Assembly: GCA_947090765.1 (NCBI GenBank)
Contig: OX352322.1
Location: 1,383,501-1,447,500 of the forward strand
DNA: 64,000 nucleotides
Direction: 5' to 3'
From: Pseudomonas sp. MM223
GTDB lineage: Bacteria; Pseudomonadota; Gammaproteobacteria; Pseudomonadales; Pseudomonadaceae
The position numbers and the translations under genes were made by a program. This document shows, piece by piece, positions 48,282 through 56,695 of the stretch (its first letter is position 1; the number at the start of each line of letters is the position of its first letter). The notes below the pieces were generated by a model, which searched no databases, was not told the DNA's origin, and saw only the letters and a list, made by a program, of their open reading frames with translations.

Positions 48282-48970
48282 TGCGGGCAGTGCTGGCGCT
48301 GTTGGCGGGCCTGTTGGTGCTGGCCGGGTTGGCCTGGCACTTCAGCTGGCGGCTGCCTGCCGTGTGGAACCCCTGGGCGCCGCTCGATGTGCGCCAGCCG
48401 CCCAACCTGTTGACGCCATACAAGCTTTCACGTCTGCGTGATGACCCGGCATTGTGTCGCCAAGCGCTGGAAACCAGTCAGCTGCGCTACCGGGCGCAAG
48501 CCGACAGCCCGGCTTCGGCCAACTGCCCGCTGCAAAACGTATGGCGCATCGAAGGAGGGCAGGCACGGCTCAGCAGCAGTTTCCTGGCCAGTTGCCCGCT
48601 GGCGGTGGCCTATGCGCTGTTCGAGAACCATGGCTTGCAGCCGGTGGCGCAGCGCGTGCTGGGCCAACCGGTGACGCAGGTCGATCACCTGGGCAGTTTT
48701 GCCTGCCGCAATGTCTACCACCGTAAGCAGGGTCGCCTGAGCCAGCATGCCACGGCCAATGCGCTGGATATCAGTGGTTTTCGCTTGCAGGACGGCCAGC
48801 GCATCGTGCTGGCGCGTGACTGGCAGGCGGGTGGGCAGAAGGCAGAATTCTTGCGCCAGGTGCAGCAGGCGGCCTGCGAGCGCTTCAGCACGGTACTGGG
48901 GCCGGATTACAACGCCGCGCACCGCAATCACTTCCACCTGGACATGGGGCGCTGGCAGATCTGCCGTTAG
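48281..48970 (+). CDS. Extensin-like C-terminal domain protein
   Basis: This 229-residue protein has an N-terminal hydrophobic anchor (about 3-20, AVLALLAGLLVLAGLAW). An Extensin_C domain (about 60-229) ends in the metal-site-like HATANALDISGFRL and AHRNHFHLDMGRWQIC. These His/Asp motifs match the LAS-type peptidase fold seen in this family, so cell-wall processing is plausible. Several cysteines could form disulfides in the periplasm. The ATG abuts the previous stop (TGATGC), suggesting coupling. Confidence 0.85.
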   Translation: MRAVLALLAGLLVLAGLAWHFSWRLPAVWNPWAPLDVRQPPNLLTPYKLSRLRDDPALCRQALETSQLRYRAQADSPASANCPLQNVWRIEGGQARLSSSFLASCPLAVAYALFENHGLQPVAQRVLGQPVTQVDHLGSFACRNVYHRKQGRLSQHATANALDISGFRLQDGQRIVLARDWQAGGQKAEFLRQVQQAACERFSTVLGPDYNAAHRNHFHLDMGRWQICR

Positions 48971-48972
48971 CC

Positions 48973-49593
48973 TCAGGCGTGAATGCGCACGTTGTTCAGC
49001 ACCACCGGGCGCGCCCAGTGGATGTCGAATTCCAGTTCGTTTTGCTGTTTGGCCAGTGTGGCCTCGTCGAATGGCTCCGGGGCCGGGTCGAGCAGGTTGG
49101 TCTCGAACTCGGCAATGGGCAGGAACAACGAGCGCGGGGCAGGGCCCGGGCCGGGCTCGGCAATCGGATGGCCCTGGCTCATCACCACCGGGCGCATCCA
49201 GCTGTTGCTGGTGTCGAGCTGGCGCTGTTGCTCGATCAGCTCCATGGCACTGAACGGCTCTGGCGCAGGCGGCAGCAGGTTGGCTTCAAGCTCTGCCTTG
49301 GGCAGAAACAGCGGCTCGGGCGGTGCTACTTCGGTGTCCAGCACCGGGCAGGCGCGCTGGGCGTCGATCAGGGCCAGCGCACGGGCGCCGCCGATGGGCT
49401 CGCCGCTGTCCTGGTCGTATTGCACAAACGACTGGCTGATGCTGTCGACGGGCTCTTCCTGCTGCTCGGCCATGGCCCGGGCAAAGAAATCCTGCCACAG
49501 GTGGCTGACGCCCCCGAGTGCCTGGGTATTGTGCTGACTGTAGTTGCCGACAGGCGACAAATAGGTCAAGCCGATAGGAAGAGTATCTGACAT
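48973..49593 (-). CDS. Hypothetical protein with a duplicated internal unit
   Basis: This 206-residue protein is Pro/Glu-rich, acidic and lacks a signal peptide. Two copies of one unit are visible: LFLPKAELEANLLPPAPEPF ending in SWMRPVVMSQ, and LFLPIAEFETNLLDPAPEPF ending in HWARPVVLNN. The N-terminal 80 residues are unrelated to the repeat. I recognise no family. It converges with the extensin-family gene and diverges from rsmJ. Nothing nearby suggests its role. Confidence 0.72.
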   Translation of the reverse strand: MSDTLPIGLTYLSPVGNYSQHNTQALGGVSHLWQDFFARAMAEQQEEPVDSISQSFVQYDQDSGEPIGGARALALIDAQRACPVLDTEVAPPEPLFLPKAELEANLLPPAPEPFSAMELIEQQRQLDTSNSWMRPVVMSQGHPIAEPGPGPAPRSLFLPIAEFETNLLDPAPEPFDEATLAKQQNELEFDIHWARPVVLNNVRIHA

Positions 49594-49687
49594 GGCAGTC
49601 GCGCGCGTTGTGCTCTGGCAGAATAGCGGGATATTGCCTGTATCGGCCGTGGCTGCTGATTCATTAAGGCTTGGTTTGATTTTTTAG

Positions 49688-50473
<786 letters not shown>

Positions 50474-50504
50474 TTCCTGAAATCGGGCCGGCAAGCACGG
50501 TCAT

Positions 50505-50621
50505 TGTGGGAGCGGCCTTGTGTCGCGAAAGGGCCGCAGAGCGGCCCCGGCTATTGTTGCGTTGACACCGGAATCCTGGGGCCGCTCTGCTGCCCTTTCG
50601 CGACACAAGGCCGCTCCCACA
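50505..50621. repeat. Paired inverted REP element (AAGGCCGCTCCCAC family)
   Basis: TGTGGGAGCGGCCTTGTGTC and its complement face each other, with inner arms GGGCCGCAGAGCGGCCCC and GGGGCCGCTCTGCTGCCC. It lies between convergent rsmJ and the TetR gene, at the edge of the accessory-looking region. Confidence 0.93.
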
Positions 50622-50637
50622 AAGGCCCGTTTACGCC

Positions 50638-51279
50638 TCAGGGTTTGAATGCCCGCAAGAACACCCCCACCACCTCCCGCACATGCGCCTCGGCATCATC
50701 CCCCTCCAGCGGCCCCGCGCACCCCAGCAGTAGCCGATAATCCGGCGCGCCTTTCACCAGGCAGAAGAAATGCTCCGCCGCCCGCAGCGGGTTATCAATG
50801 CGCAACAGCCCGCGCTCATGCGCCCCGCGCAGCAGCGCTTCCATCCCGGCCAGCACACGCTTGGGCCCGGCTTCGTAGAAGTACTCGCCAAAGCTTGGGT
50901 CCTGGCTACCCTGGGCCATGATCAGTCGGCTGAGCTTCACCGCTTCGTCGCTGCTGATCAGTGCCTGGAAGCCGCGGGCAATGGTCAGCAGCACCTCGTC
51001 CACCGGCGCCCCTTCCGGGTACTCGAACAGCAGGTCGGGCAGCTGGATCTGGCAGGTGGCCATGACCGCCGAACAGAACAGGGTCTGCTTGTCGGTGAAG
51101 TGGCTGTACACGGTGAGCTTTGAAACACCTGCCGCCGCAGCGACCGCATCCATGCTGGTGTTGGCGTAACCAAGGCTGAGGAACAGGGCCTTGGCCGCTT
51201 CGAGAATCGCCTCACGCTTGACCAGGTCCTTTGGCCGGCCTGGGCCGATGGGTGCGTCGTTGGGCATTGTCGTCTGCAT
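50638..51279 (-). CDS. TetR/AcrR-family transcriptional regulator
   Basis: This 213-residue regulator has an N-terminal helix-turn-helix (about 20-65): REAILEAAKALFLSLGYANT, then SMDAVAAAAGVSKLTVYSHF. The C-terminal half resembles the AcrR/TetR_C-type dimer domain (PLRAAEHFFCLVKGAPDYRL). It is divergently placed from the monooxygenase-transporter cluster, so it could control that cluster, or be an old flank unrelated to it. An inverted repeat just upstream of its start is a candidate autoregulatory site. The effector is unknown. Confidence 0.9.
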   Translation of the reverse strand: MQTTMPNDAPIGPGRPKDLVKREAILEAAKALFLSLGYANTSMDAVAAAAGVSKLTVYSHFTDKQTLFCSAVMATCQIQLPDLLFEYPEGAPVDEVLLTIARGFQALISSDEAVKLSRLIMAQGSQDPSFGEYFYEAGPKRVLAGMEALLRGAHERGLLRIDNPLRAAEHFFCLVKGAPDYRLLLGCAGPLEGDDAEAHVREVVGVFLRAFKP

Positions 51280-51284
51280 CTGGT

Positions 51285-51303
51285 TTAAGAATCACCATCT
51301 TAA
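51285..51303. promoter_or_regulatory. Candidate TetR operator
   Basis: TTAAGA-ATCACCA-TCTTAA is a perfect 6-bp inverted repeat with a 7-base spacer, five bases upstream of the TetR start codon. The position suits autorepression, but this is inference. Confidence 0.45.
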
Positions 51304-51444
51304 CGGGTCAGGCGCGATCCGGCTAAAACCAGGTCACATTGCCTGCTGTCTGCCTGCGGACAGTTGATCGACAGTGATGTCGTCGTTCAGGCATCAGTGC
51401 TGTTTATGTGTTCAGTAAGTTACTGATTTATAACAATTATTTTA

Positions 51445-51461
51445 TTGGCATGAATCGTGTT
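51445..51461 (+). promoter_or_regulatory. Weak sigma-54-like -24/-12 element upstream of the DszA-like gene
   Basis: TTGGCATGAATCGTGTT matches the -24 box (TTGGCA) but has GT instead of GC at -12. It lies 56 bases upstream of the monooxygenase start in an AT-rich stretch. It is much weaker than the two other candidates in the cluster. Confidence 0.35.
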
Positions 51462-51517
51462 GATAAAGCTTCAAGGGCACCTGACAAAGGTGCCGAGCCT
51501 ATCGAACAGGAGTCACC

Positions 51518-52921
51518 ATGCCACGTGAAATTCGTTTGAACGCCTTCGAGATGAACTGTGTCGGCCACCAGTCACCCGGCCTGTGGCGGCACCCCAAGGA
51601 CCGTGCCTGGCAGTACAAGGACCTGGATTACTGGACCGACCTGGCCAAGCTGCTGGAGCGCGGCAAGTTCGACGGCATTTTCATCGCCGACGTGATCGGT
51701 ATCTACGATGTGCTGGGCGGCAATGGCGACGCGGCTATCCGCCAGGCAGCGCAGGTGCCGGTGAACGACCCACTGGCCGTGATCACACCCATGGCGCTGG
51801 TCACCGAACACCTCGGCTTCGGCCTGACCGCCTCGCTGACATTCGAGCACCCGTACCCGTTTGCCCGCCGCCTATCGACCCTGGATCACCTGACCAAGGG
51901 CCGCATCGGCTGGAACATCGTCACGTCCTACCTCGACAGCGGTGCGCGCAACCTGGGGCAAAAGGCGCTGAGTGACCATGACGCCCGTTACGACTACGCC
52001 GACGAGTACCTGGAGGTGCTGTACAAGCTGTTCGAGGGCAGTTGGGAAGACGGCGCGGTGGTGCGCGACCGCGAAACCGGGCTGTTCACCGACCCGCGCA
52101 AAGTCCACGAGATCCGCCATCAGGGCAAACACTTCCAGGTCCCGGGCATCCACCTGTGCGAACCGTCGCCGCAGCGCACACCGGTGTTGTACCAGGCCGG
52201 TGCGTCCAGCCGTGGCAAGAACTTCGCCGCTGGCCATGCCGAATGCGTGTTCGTCGCCGCGCCGTCCAAGGTCATTCTGAAAAAGACCGTGGCCGATATT
52301 CGCCGCCGCGCCGTCGAAGCCGGGCGCGACCCGCGCAAGGTGCTGATCTTCAACATGCAGACAGTGATCGTCGACGAAACCGACGCCAAGGCCCAGGCCA
52401 AATGGCAGGAATTGAAAAGCTACGCCAGCTACGAAGGCGCCCTGGCGTTGATTTCTGGCTGGACCGGTATCGACTTCAGCGAGTACCAGCCCGACCAGGT
52501 GCTGGAGCATATCCACACCAATGCCATCCAGTCGGCCGTGGAAGCGTTTTCCACCGCCGATCCGAACAAGCGGTGGACCGTGCAGGAACTGGCCGACTGG
52601 GTCGGCATTGGCGGCTTTGGCCCGCTGATTGTCGGCAGTGCGCAAACCGTGGCGGACGAACTGCAGGCCTGGGTTGAAGAAACCGATGTCGACGGCTTCA
52701 ACCTGACCTATGCCCTGGCCCACGAAACCTTCCGCGACGTGGTCGAACTGCTGGTGCCCGAGTTACAGCAACGTGGAGCCTACAAGACCGAGTACCGACC
52801 CGGCACCTTGCGCGAGAAGCTGTTCGGCGACGGCCCACGGCTGCCGGCCAGCCACCCGGCAGCCGGTTACCGCGACCTCAGCCGCCAGCCCACCCCGGCC
52901 AGCAATACCGAGCCGGCCTAA
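51518..52921 (+). CDS. Flavin-dependent monooxygenase, NtaA/SnaA/DszA family
   Basis: This 467-residue luciferase-like TIM-barrel enzyme uses reduced FMN from a partner reductase. Family motifs are LNAFEMNCVGHQSPGLWRHP, LLERGKFDGIFIADVIG, GRIGWNIVTSYLDSGARNLG and VLYQAGASSRGKNFAA. Characterised members oxidise dibenzothiophene sulfone (DszA), nitrilotriacetate (NtaA) or pristinamycin (SnaA). With an SfnB-like gene downstream, a carbon-sulfur-cleaving role is the best guess. No flavin reductase is in the window. It has an AGGAG start and precedes the transporter operon by 19 bases. Confidence 0.88.
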   Translation: MPREIRLNAFEMNCVGHQSPGLWRHPKDRAWQYKDLDYWTDLAKLLERGKFDGIFIADVIGIYDVLGGNGDAAIRQAAQVPVNDPLAVITPMALVTEHLGFGLTASLTFEHPYPFARRLSTLDHLTKGRIGWNIVTSYLDSGARNLGQKALSDHDARYDYADEYLEVLYKLFEGSWEDGAVVRDRETGLFTDPRKVHEIRHQGKHFQVPGIHLCEPSPQRTPVLYQAGASSRGKNFAAGHAECVFVAAPSKVILKKTVADIRRRAVEAGRDPRKVLIFNMQTVIVDETDAKAQAKWQELKSYASYEGALALISGWTGIDFSEYQPDQVLEHIHTNAIQSAVEAFSTADPNKRWTVQELADWVGIGGFGPLIVGSAQTVADELQAWVEETDVDGFNLTYALAHETFRDVVELLVPELQQRGAYKTEYRPGTLREKLFGDGPRLPASHPAAGYRDLSRQPTPASNTEPA

Positions 52922-52940
52922 GCCGACAGGGAGCCACGCG

Positions 52941-53903
52941 ATGAATGTGCATGAATTTACCCCGCCGCAGGCCGATGCTGTGAGCGACAGCCATCTGCAG
53001 GCCTTGCAGCGTTGGGCCAGGGAGCGGCCAACCCAAGTTGCCCTGCGCCATCGGCGCCTGGGCGCGTGGAAGGCCTGGCGCTGGATCGACGTGCAACGGG
53101 AGGTCGAGCGCCTGGCCGATGGCTTGAGCCAGCAGGGTTTCGTGGCTGGCTCACGGCTTGCCTTGAGCGGTGCCTACGAGCCCAGCCTGGTGTTGCTGGC
53201 GCTGGCTGCGCGCCGCCTGAATGGCCACACCCTGCTGATCCCCACCAATAGCCGTGGCGAGGAGCTGCAACGCCAGTTGCGTCTGGCCCACCCGGGTTTC
53301 GCGTTCGTCCAGCGCCGTGAACACGTGGCGCAATGGCTGCAAGCGGGCTTGCACGCGCACTGGCCGCTGCACCTGTTTACGCCGCAAGCCGATGCCGTGC
53401 TCACCGGCCAATGGCAGGTGCAGCCACTGTCGGTGCTGTTTGTGGGCGATGTTCCTGCACCGCAGCGCCATGGCTGGGCGCAGGTTGTCCGGGACGAGGT
53501 GCTGTGGGTTGATGAAGGCAGCGAATGGCGCGAAGGCCTGGCGCACCTGCTGGACCGCTGGCTCGAACAGGGTGAAGGCCTGGCGTTTCCGGAAACGGCC
53601 GAATCGGCCAGCCGGGACCGCCGTGAAATCGCCCCGACGGCGTTGCTGTTGTCTGCCGGGCGGGTACAGGCCCTGGCCGAAGAAATCGAGGCACGCCTGC
53701 CGCCGCCAGGCAGTTGGCAACGCCGGCTGTGCGACTGGGTACAGCAAGACCCGCAGCGCGGCCTGCGCCGCTGGCTGAAGGCCCGAGTACGGCACTTGCT
53801 CGGCTTCCAGCGACTGCAACGCATCGACGTGCCCAGCGCCCCTGCCACTTCGAGCACGGCACGGCCAGCCTGGCTGCGTGATTACCTGGAGCGTGCGGCA
53901 TGA
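52941..53903 (+). CDS. Half-length acyl-CoA-synthetase-like protein lacking the AMP-binding loop
   Basis: This 320-residue protein has an N-terminal 130 residues that look like a long-chain acyl-CoA synthetase (ALRHRRLGAWKAWRWIDVQR, then LADGLSQQGFVAGSRLALSG). The segment PGSWQRRLCDWVQQDPQRGL resembles a later synthetase region. The Ser/Thr/Gly-rich ATP loop, the adenylation motifs and the C-terminal domain are all missing, so catalysis is unlikely. Full-length synthetases commonly head LivGHMF-like operons. Its stop overlaps the ATPase start (ATGA). It may be a decayed enzyme or a retained binding module. Confidence 0.7.
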   Translation: MNVHEFTPPQADAVSDSHLQALQRWARERPTQVALRHRRLGAWKAWRWIDVQREVERLADGLSQQGFVAGSRLALSGAYEPSLVLLALAARRLNGHTLLIPTNSRGEELQRQLRLAHPGFAFVQRREHVAQWLQAGLHAHWPLHLFTPQADAVLTGQWQVQPLSVLFVGDVPAPQRHGWAQVVRDEVLWVDEGSEWREGLAHLLDRWLEQGEGLAFPETAESASRDRREIAPTALLLSAGRVQALAEEIEARLPPPGSWQRRLCDWVQQDPQRGLRRWLKARVRHLLGFQRLQRIDVPSAPATSSTARPAWLRDYLERAA

Positions 53904-54666
53904 GCGCTTTGCTGGAGGTGCGCAACGTGTCGCTGTCGTTCAAGGGCGTGAAAGCGATTTCCGATTTGTCGTTCAGCGTAAGGCGCGGGGAGATCTGCGC
54001 CCTGATCGGGCCCAATGGCGCGGGCAAAAGCTCGCTGCTGAACATTCTCAACGGTGTCTACCGCGCCGATGCCGGCCAACTGTTCTTCGCCGAACAACCG
54101 CTGCGCCGCCCGCACCCGTTGACCGCCGCGCGGCTGGGCATTGGCCGCACGTTCCAGAACAACGCGCTGTTCAAGAAGATGAGCGTGCTCGACAACCTGC
54201 TGACCGGGTTGTCGCGCTTTCAGCGCAGTTTCTTCCTGGAGCAGGCGCTGGGGCTGCCACGCGCCCGCCGAGAGGCGCGAGCCTTCACTGAACGTGCTGA
54301 ACAGGTGCTGGAGTTTCTTGAGTTACAGGCCTGGCGTGATGTGGCCGTCGGTAGCCTGCCTTACGGCCTGCAAAAACGCGTGGGCTGGGCCGGGCGCTGA
54401 TTGCCCAGCCGACGCTGTTGCTGCTCGACGAGCCCATGGCCGGGATGAACGCCGAAGAGAAGCAGGAAATGAGCCGCTTCATTGTCGACATCAACCGCGA
54501 CCTTGGCACCACGGTGATCCTGATCGAGCACGACATTCAGGTGGTGATGGGCCTGTCCAGCCATGTGGTGGTGCTGGACTACGGGCGCAAGGTGGGTGAC
54601 GGCTCACCGGCCGATGTGCAGGCCAACCCTGATGTAATCGCCGCGTACCTGGGGGCAGCGCACTGA
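53900..54666 (+). pseudogene. Branched-chain-type ABC transporter ATPase (LivG-like), frameshifted
   Basis: The first frame (53900-54400) has Walker A GPNGAGKSSLLNIL and the LivG Q-loop region GIGRTFQNNALFKKMSVLDN, then LPYGLQKRV, before running into a stop. The rest, with Walker B LLLLDEPMAGMNAEEK and the switch His in ILIEHDIQVVMG, is in the -1 frame and ends at 54666. One base missing near 54383-54386 (GTGGGCTGGG, expected GTGGAGCTGGG) would restore a 255-residue LivG protein. If real, it removes half of the transporter's ATPase pair. The downstream permease overlaps its stop (TGATG). A sequencing error is possible. Confidence 0.87.
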
Positions 54667-55547
54667 TGAACTTCTTCCTCGAAACCCTGATCGGCGGCCT
54701 GCTCGCCGGCACCATGTATTCGCTGGTGGCGATCGGCTTCGTGCTGATCTACAAGGCCAGCGGCGTGTTCAACTTCGCCCAGGGCGCCATGCTGCTGTTT
54801 GCCGCGCTGACTTTCGTCTGCCTGCACCAGCAAGGCCTGCCGTTTGCCGTGGCGCTGGCCATTACCGTTGTGGTGATGATCATCGGCGCGCTGCTGATCG
54901 AACGGTTGGTGCTGCGGCCCCTGGTCAACCGCTCGCAGATCACCTTGTTCATGGCCACGCTGGGCCTGTCGTTCATCATCGAAGGGCTCGCCCAAGGGCT
55001 GATGGGCGCGCAGGTGCGTGCACTGGACCTGGGCATCGAAGATGTGCCGCTGTTCGTCGGCGACATCATGATCAGCCAGTTCGACCTGGTGGCCGCTGGC
55101 GTTTCGGCCGCACTGGTGGCGCTGCTGGCGCTGCTGTTCAACCGCACTCGCATTGGTCTGGCCCTGCGGGCGGTGGCCGACGATACCCGCGCCGCGTTGT
55201 CGCTGGGCATCAACCTCAACCGTATCTGGCAGGTGGTATGGGCTGTGGCCGGCGTGGTCGGGCTGCTGGCCGGCCTGCTCTGGGGCGCACGCCAGGGTGT
55301 GCAGTTCTCGCTGTCGCTGGTGGTGCTCAAGGCTTTGCCGGTACTGATCATCGGCGGCTTCACCTCGATTGGCGGGGCGATTGTCGGTGGCTTGATCGTT
55401 GGGGCTGCGGAGAACCTGGCCGAGGCTTACATCGGGCCGCTGATCGGCGGTGGCATCACCCCTTGGTTCGCCTATTTCCTGGCGCTGATCTTCCTCTACA
55501 TCCGCCCCGCCGGCCTGTTCGGCGACCGGGCCATCGAACGGGTATGA
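54666..55547 (+). CDS. Branched-chain-type ABC transporter permease (LivH-like)
   Basis: This 293-residue inner-membrane permease has about eight hydrophobic helices, starting NFFLETLIGGLLAGTMYSLV. The motif AIGFVLIYKASGVFNFAQGA and the LivH loop ALRAVADDTRAALSLGINLN are diagnostic. It pairs with the LivM-like protein. The ATG shares one base with the preceding stop, so its translation depends on ribosomes completing the ATPase gene; the frameshift upstream might therefore be polar. The substrate cannot be read from the permease. Confidence 0.93.
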   Translation: MNFFLETLIGGLLAGTMYSLVAIGFVLIYKASGVFNFAQGAMLLFAALTFVCLHQQGLPFAVALAITVVVMIIGALLIERLVLRPLVNRSQITLFMATLGLSFIIEGLAQGLMGAQVRALDLGIEDVPLFVGDIMISQFDLVAAGVSAALVALLALLFNRTRIGLALRAVADDTRAALSLGINLNRIWQVVWAVAGVVGLLAGLLWGARQGVQFSLSLVVLKALPVLIIGGFTSIGGAIVGGLIVGAAENLAEAYIGPLIGGGITPWFAYFLALIFLYIRPAGLFGDRAIERV

Positions 55548-55551
55548 CTGC

Positions 55552-56616
55552 ATGATCACGACTGCCGCGCGCCTGACGGCGCGCTTTGACGATGCACCGC
55601 TGACCCTGGTGGCACGCCACCGTCCACTGGGTTTGGCACTGTTGCTGCTGGTGGCCTTTGTCGTGTTGCCTTGGCTGGGCAACGACTACTGGCTGAATGC
55701 GATCCTCATCCCGTTTCTGGTGTTGTCGCTGGCCGGTCTTGGCCTGAACTTGCTGACCGGCTATACCGGGCAAACCTCGGTGGGGGCGGCGGGCTTCATG
55801 GCGGTGGGGGCCTTTGCCACCTATGGCCTGCTGCTGCGCGTGCCGGGGCTGCCGTTGCCGCTGGCGCTGCTGGGCGGCGGCCTGATCGCCGGGCTGGTGG
55901 GGCTGTTGTTCGGCCTGCCGAGTTCGCGCATCAAGGGCTTCTACCTGATGGTGACTACCCTGGCTGCGCAGTTCTTCCTGGAGTGGGTGTTCGCCAAGTT
56001 CCCGTGGTTCTACAACTACGCCTCGTCCGGCACCATCAGCGCGCCGCGCCTGGAACTGTTCGGCCATAGCCTGGCCACGCCGGTGGGGCGCTACCTGCTG
56101 ACCCTCAGCTGCGTGGTGCTGCTGACCTGGGTGGCGCTGAACCTGGTGCGCAGCCAGGTGGGCCGCAACTGGATGGCGATCCGCGACATGGACACCGCCG
56201 CCGCAGTCATCGGCATCCAGGTGGAGCGCTACAAGCGTCTGGCCTTTGCCGTCAGCGCGTTCTACCTGGGCATTGCCGGGGCGTTGTGGGCCTTTGCCTA
56301 CCTGGGCACGGCCAGTGCCGGCAGCTTCGATATCAACCGTTCGTTCCAGATCCTGTTCATCATCATTATCGGCGGCATGGGCAGCATTGCCGGCAACTTC
56401 ATTGGCGCGGCCTTCATCAGCCTCACGCCGATCCTGCTCAGCCATGCCGGACAGTGGCTGTTCAACGGCCATGTCGATGCCGGGCAATTGCAGAACCTGC
56501 AGAAGATCCTGTTCGGCAGCCTGATCATCTGGTTCCTGATCAAGGAGCCGGAGGGCCTGGTGCGCCTGCTGGGCAACCTGCGCGAACGCATACGTGTCTG
56601 GCCGCTGCGCTTCTGA
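55552..56616 (+). CDS. Branched-chain-type ABC transporter permease (LivM-like)
   Basis: This 354-residue permease has a short cytoplasmic N-terminus and about nine hydrophobic segments. Motifs include GLNLLTGYTGQTSVGAAGFM, GFYLMVTTLAAQFFLEWVFA and RDMDTAAAVIGIQVERYKRL, the conserved LivM loop. It starts four bases after the LivH-like stop. With its partner it forms the membrane channel for a compound brought in by the two binding proteins downstream. Confidence 0.93.
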   Translation: MITTAARLTARFDDAPLTLVARHRPLGLALLLLVAFVVLPWLGNDYWLNAILIPFLVLSLAGLGLNLLTGYTGQTSVGAAGFMAVGAFATYGLLLRVPGLPLPLALLGGGLIAGLVGLLFGLPSSRIKGFYLMVTTLAAQFFLEWVFAKFPWFYNYASSGTISAPRLELFGHSLATPVGRYLLTLSCVVLLTWVALNLVRSQVGRNWMAIRDMDTAAAVIGIQVERYKRLAFAVSAFYLGIAGALWAFAYLGTASAGSFDINRSFQILFIIIIGGMGSIAGNFIGAAFISLTPILLSHAGQWLFNGHVDAGQLQNLQKILFGSLIIWFLIKEPEGLVRLLGNLRERIRVWPLRF

Positions 56617-56695
56617 CTCCAAACCAACACCTTCAGGCGCCTTGACCCGGCCACGGGAAAGGAGGTTTCAAACCCTTCACTTAAAAGAACCGAAC

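Noticed and set aside
50505..51303. Clean island boundary at the REP pair next to the TetR gene
   Set aside because: The accessory-looking content starts near here, but there are no direct repeats, tRNA, integrase or obvious change in GC to prove an insertion edge.
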